From Nemopilema nomurai (lineage: Eukaryota > Cnidaria > Scyphozoa > Rhizostomeae > Rhizostomatidae): DNA of 64,000 bases. The DNA lies in contig ML133475.1 in assembly GCA_003864495.1 (NCBI GenBank), positions 62,001 through 126,000 of the forward strand, in the 5' to 3' direction. The position numbers and the translations under genes are program-made. The notes under the pieces are model-generated. The model made no database searches and was not told where the DNA came from. It saw only the letters and a program-made list of their open reading frames with translations. This document shows, piece after piece, positions 59,001 through 64,000 of the stretch (positions within the stretch are counted from its first letter, which is position 1; each line of letters opens with the position of its first letter).

Positions 59001-62000
59001 ATTTTTCACAATTTGATATTTAGATTTCATCACCCACAAGGATGTGAGATTAAATGCTGTAATAGATGCTTTTCTGAAGAATCACCTTTGATTTGTCCCA
59101 GCGTATTATTGACGTTGTTTTCTTGCGATTTTCCTTTTCAGTAGAGGAAGCAAACATATCTAGTGACAATAACAGCTTACTCGACCAATCAGAAAGCGAC
59201 CCTGACAGCTTTGCTGATGCTACATCACAGAGTCCAAGTGGAGCGCAAACCCCGCAAGGTTTTTAATCTTTACCCTTATTCAACTTGTTTCTGATTTTGA
59301 AAATTCAAAATTTGAAAATTTGGTGTAAAGATACTTTTTGTTTTTGTCTTCGATGTAGATATATCTCTTTCATTGTTAAGTTCATCTGTTTGTTTAAGGT
59401 CTATAATTACAAGTATTTTTATCTAATTCTCATCATTTTTACTCCCCATTTCAGAGCATTTACCATCCATTTTAACATCAGCAATCTCGGACATTTCGGA
59501 AAACCAAACACAGGTGAAGATTTCTACCATTATACACTATTTCCGTTGTTTTCATGATACTTTCCTTAATTAAGGAATAACGCGAAAAAGGATTTGAGGA
59601 TTTTAGAGAGGGAAACAAGTAAGAATAACAAAAATTGTATGATAAAATTTCAATATCGTTGTATAAGTAGACACTTGACACAGGTGCGTCACTTTTTTTC
59701 TTCCCCGCATCTCTGAAACTTCATTTAAATTTTTCCCATAGGATTTCAACCCGATTCGGAAGTCTGGGTAGGTGCAAACCTTCTGCGTGATTTTTTTGAA
59801 GGTTTTTTTCCTCTCAACAATTTTGGAATGCCAAACCCACTCTTAACGCTTTTGATATAGTTGAATTGTCAGGGATTACACACATGTCATTTATTCTCTC
59901 TAATTTATTTTCATTAATCATTAATCTACTAATTCTTTGTAGTTTTAGCTAAAGATGTTTAACAGCTAGAATATGTTTACGGCTTAATTGTATTTTATTG
60001 AAACCTCATATATTTATGTATACTCATATAATTGTGGTCAGTCGCTAATGAAGGTATTTGCGATCCACCCCTTCCACATTTATATTCGCATCTCTTTGCC
60101 TTCCAGGTCCTTTTTAAAAAACATTTACTCCGCCTTTGACTGTTCTGATGGTGACTGTGAGGGCATGTTTGCCATTAGCTTCTTTTATGCCTTACTTCAA
60201 AACGAAGGTATTGATAAAGAGATTCTGAGAGCTGCGAAGATATCCCTGCCGAAGGTGAGTTATCTTCTATAAAACTGTCAGTGAAAAAGTGCTTTGTGGT
60301 ACAGAACGTCACAACCACGAAGAACAGTGGAATCACAATTTTCGCAAATTTTTAGTAATTTTTTGTCCCAATCTCCTAAGAGTTTGCAAACGTCGGAAAA
60401 CGACCAAAAGCTGACAAAATAAATAAAACTGCAAGTCAAAGTATCAGTAAAATGAAGAATGAATATTGTAATTGTGAAACACAAAATGATATATTATGCT
60501 GTTTCGTCTCTAGACTAAGTAACAACCTGGAGAAGAAAATTTTGAAATAATTCACACTTTATCTATATTTGGGATTATATTCAGATTCTGATTGTGAAAT
60601 GGTTAGCCTAAAATCATGGTGATTATTATAAAAAAGCTGGTAATCTTGTATGCATATACGTACATGCTGCCTGTGGCTCTCTCGGTGAAGTGCGATTAAA
60701 GTTACAATCCTAACCTTAATTCTAGTCTCTGAATTCTCTTAGTACATTCCGATCGTAGTGAACCATGTTTTTGATATGTTTAGATCGTCAGTATTCTGAA
60801 ATTTTCAACAGCGTCTCCCTCTTAGCTTATGTATGTATATGTTTCTTTAACATTTTTTTAATTTATGTTTCATCATTATAAGGAATCAGATGAATACAGC
60901 GAAGAATTAGTGGAGAAGCTGATTTCAATTTTGGAACAAGGAGCTAGAGACGGTACAACTCGCTTCTTCTCACTGGCTTTTAGACAGTTGCCTATTTCAA
61001 TGTGAAGATTACCTTCTCTATCCTTCAGATGTCATTAGATCGTCCTTTTTATCGTTTGAACTATTCCTGCCTACAACACCTGCAATGTTTTTCTTCAGGG
61101 TCAAAGGTTCGTCTTGTGACTCTCGAGATGGCCGTGGTTCTTCTCAAGCAGCTGGCTGTACACAATGGGAAAAGCAGACTCAAGGATTTCCATTATGCCA
61201 TGATAGAGGTGGGTTTCTAGCCACCGCGCAACTATACACAAAGACAATTCATATTTGCAATTTCGGAATAAAGTTATAAACTTGTTAATTTTTAATAAAA
61301 CGTGCTTTTTCACAGCTACTTTCTAAATATATACTCACTTCTCCTTTTTATTAAAGCTCCTTGAATAAATTTTATTTATAGATCAACAGTTTAACTGACT
61401 AGTACTTTTTATTGATGTTGGCTTCAAAATATTGGTAATTTTTGCTGCCTTATAACTGTTTGTTTTCAGGTGTCAAAATTCTTATCACAAATATTCAATC
61501 TTAAATTGCTGTCTTATTGTCTGTTAAAAGTTCCAACACGACATTTGGACCCGTTTCTCTTTTTGATCATTTTTAGATTTCGCATTCACGACACGATGAA
61601 ACACTTCATCGAATAATTGTTGTCAAAAACGTATGCCTAGTTAAAAATAAAAAGTAAAATGGCAGCTCATTAAAATAGTAAATTACAAACTTTCTCGAAT
61701 ACAGCCTACCATTGAAAGCAAAGACTGAAGATGTCATACTTTCTTGCGTTGATTACAATGTTCAGTTCAACCAAAATAATCTTTAAGCTATTTTCATATT
61801 CAGCATAACTCTTAATTTTTCTCTTGTATATTGTATATATTTGTTTATGTGGAATAAAATTATTTGCAATAATATTCAGCCCTAAACGTTGGCATCTTCA
61901 AGCTGTTGTAGGCAGTCCTAAACTTGTGGTATATTTTTAGCATCGCAAACAAGGTTTATGCAAGCTTTGCCTCTAGCCTGAGCCAATTTCTAACCAATAT

Positions 62001-63622
62001 ATACCACTAGCTTGACCTTCCACTAGAATCTCAATGGCAAAAGTCTCAGCATTACTGGCTGCCTTTATTAAGACCAGGTCATTTCAGTTGTTTGTTTACG
62101 AAATTTTATTGATGAATCTCATCTTACTCATTTGCAACCTCTCGTGGCTCGCTCTTTTTCTTGGGAAGCCTTGTCAAGTGACTTTTAAACAAGTAGTCAC
62201 CTTCATGTAAATATCTGTTGTATTTCTAATGGATGCCCCGTTCTGTGATTTTAACGATTTAGATCGTTTTATTTAAGTATTGATACGAAGCTCTCGCGAT
62301 AAATGACTGCCTTTTTGTTTTACATAGAATGTTCGTGAAGCAAGTACATTTCAGCTGCGGAATTTCTACAGGGTGAGTCTCTGTCGTGAACTTTTCATTC
62401 ATTCCATCGAATCTCTCATAATGTTGAGTTTTCGATATAAACTGTTTTTGTTTAAAACCTTGGGAGTTGATTGAATCTAATTTGAAATCTTTTTAGGCCG
62501 ACGAAATCTTTCTGGAGATGTTTGAATGTGAACATCAACAAGTCTTGGTAAGTCGCACAGTTAATGATATTTTGAGTTTTTTTAAAAAGATGTAGACCAG
62601 ATGACTAGATTTTAATAAATGTAAAAAAAATTGTCTTGCCAAGAAGCTGAAATTTGTGTCGGCTTATCATAAAAGCTGAAACGAGGCATTTTTCACCATG
62701 AAACTGTCTTTTTTCACAAAGCCGGGGCTATTTTCCCTTTACACTGGTTCCCAGAGACTGCCGACAAGGTAATTAAGTATTTCAAAAGTCTTTGTCCTTT
62801 GTGTAAAGGGCACACAGAAAGACAGAGCAACAAAACTCAGTTACAACTAGTAGAGCAAAATCCTTGTAGAGAACAATCCCATAATATCAGTTTAAAAGCA
62901 AAATGTATTCTAGTAGCTAAAAGATTCTGCTACAGGGAACATCATTTGCTTGAAAATCTAAGTTCAACAAAAGCACAATCCGACATTTGTCTTGTAATAA
63001 TTTAAAGATGAGGTTCGTCTTTTGAGATAAGTCCCGTGGTAACTGACCAGACAAAATAAAAGGCTGGTTTGTGTAGACAGAAAGATCTCGTTTTCTCTGT
63101 TGGACTGTCGTTCCGCTTTCATCTTTGCTTGCTTCACCTGTTACTTCACATCCCTTTGTTCCTTTATATATCTTGGCTTCTTGTCTGCTTTTACCTTTAT
63201 TTAAACTCTTGGAGTATCGTTTTTTCTGTTGGACAACCCAGACAATATGGCTTGTGAATAAAGCAATGCCTAAGCTAATTCCATCCTTGCTTGCTGTCAT
63301 GTTACTTCGCTTCCCTTTATTTTTTTGTATATTTTATTTCTGTTGCCTTTCTGCTTTTACCTTTGTTTATAGCTTTTGAATAGTCGAGAGAAAGAGTTGT
63401 GGTCTTTGTGCAGTTTTAAGAAATAGCCAGTTTGTATCGTCACCATCGTAGTTGAATTGGCTCGCTTTTAAAGATAGTAGCTTTGCCTCATAGAACAAGC
63501 CGATTAATGTCCAATATGTAATGATGAATGCGTCGTTGTTGCTGCCGCCAACCAACACCCCGCTCACTGGTATTGAGTTCAACAAGCGATTGCCGTGCGG
63601 TGAGGAGGAGCGCGCAAGAAGG
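53089..63622 (+). CDS. CLEC16A: CLEC16A homologue (Ema/GOP-1 family), 21 coding exons, 3' end beyond the window
   Basis: CLEC16A is an endosome/lysosome-associated protein needed for endosomal maturation and mitophagy. Exons: 53089-53165, 53707-53835, 54509-54642, 54928-54995, 55240-55320, 56150-56255, 56522-56645, 57111-57297, 57405-57461, 57830-57952, 58330-58504, 58617-58661, 59142-59258, 59455-59513, 59742-59767, 60107-60254, 60883-60952, 61099-61208, 62328-62372, 62497-62547, 63494-63622. They total 2061 bases, 687 codons, and every junction keeps frame. Exon 1 begins MFQRSRNWV...HSLEKLK. The N-terminal FPL domain follows: [79 protein letters not shown]. Later come [15 protein letters not shown] and [13 protein letters not shown]. 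The human protein has about 1050 residues, so roughly a third is missing here. Exons 11-15 encode a serine/acid-rich variable linker. Despite the name, there is no C-type lectin domain. Confidence 0.96.
56811..57020 (-). mobile_element. tRNA-derived SINE in a CLEC16A intron
   Basis: On the minus strand a tRNA-like head starts near 57015, with an A-box-like GGCTCACTGGTTAGAGAC and a B-box GTGGTTCGAGTCC (around 56957-56969 on the plus strand). The body ends with a short inverted repeat (AGGACACTG at 56817-56825 and CAGTGTCCT at 56846-56854) and a run of six A. It sits between exons 7 and 8. The body beyond the tRNA-like part and the A-tail indicate a SINE and not a tRNA gene. Confidence 0.75.
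57606..57650 (+). repeat. TTA trinucleotide microsatellite in a CLEC16A intron
   Basis: About 40 bases of TTA/TTTA repeats ending in TTGTTG, between exons 9 and 10. Confidence 0.9.
58747..58760 (+). repeat. 14-G homopolymer in a CLEC16A intron
   Basis: G run preceded by GGGGA, between exons 12 and 13; possible G-quadruplex and a likely length-variable site. Confidence 0.9.
60291..60416 (-). repeat. 130-bp dispersed repeat, copy 3, in a CLEC16A intron
   Basis: Reverse-complement copy of 49964-50096. On the minus strand one frame reads [20 protein letters not shown] and [12 protein letters not shown]; the end matches copy 1 (NCEVLYHKT). It lies between exons 16 and 17. Confidence 0.65.
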
Positions 63623-64000
63623 GTAAGCCCTGTCTATTAACGGTACTGCTTCACGTATTTGTTGTGAACATATGTACTGATGGCTCTGAAAGAATATGAG
63701 ACCAAAGAAGAAGTATTCATTTATCTTTAATCCTCAGTATTTTTCTGCACTCTTTGCTTGCACTCTAACTCTGTTTACTGCAAGGGTATTATTAGATGCA
63801 GCAATTTAAGGTATGAACTGTCCGTTTTGTGCACATTCATTGGCCTAACAGCTGTTGGTCAATAACTTTAGAGAAGAGAAGTTCAATGACGAAGTAGTTT
63901 TTGGTACCAAGAGTGTCTGAATCCATCGTCAAAGTTTGGATTCTATTGCCTGTGTTTGGAGGGATATCGTAGAGCATGCTCTCGCAAGAATCAGATTGCA

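Overview
The window is nuclear DNA of an animal. The codon-level matches, GT-AG introns with polypyrimidine tracts, an AT-rich background, dispersed transposons and a tandem family of single-coding-exon rhodopsin-class receptors all fit an anthozoan cnidarian (stony coral or sea anemone). That placement is inference from gene content; no sequence search was possible. I rebuilt two long multi-exon genes by reading splice sites and checking reading-frame phase across junctions.

Layout. (1) 307-6748, minus strand: a DOMON plus cytochrome b561 membrane protein (FRRS1-like ferric reductase type) in about 13 coding exons, starting with an ATG that is the last codon of its exon. (2) 8.0-18.0 kb, minus strand: four rhodopsin-class GPCR genes arranged as two copies (8016-12290 and 13977-18010) of a two-gene block, here called A, B, A' and B'. 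Between the copies lies a decayed Harbinger transposase. A fifth receptor, C, sits on the plus strand at 20754-21692. A' has a stop codon in helix 1, B has lost its ATG, A has lost the helix-3 cysteine, and B' and C look intact. (3) 21.7-53.0 kb: mostly gene-poor. It holds a solo LTR with target-site duplication (23172-23511), a short terminal-inverted-repeat element (51009-51309), a 125-bp tandem array (42767-43259), a 39-base C run, a two-copy SINE-like repeat, a dispersed 130-bp repeat with three copies, and a few candidate exons I could not assign. (4) 53089-63622 and beyond, plus strand: CLEC16A, 21 coding exons whose frames all join, truncated by the window end. A tRNA-derived SINE and one copy of the 130-bp repeat lie in its introns.

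The genes do not form a pathway. The most interesting part is the receptor cluster: recent duplication, mosaic sequence exchange and several independent lesions, plus a possible upstream ORF whose stop overlaps the receptor start codon.
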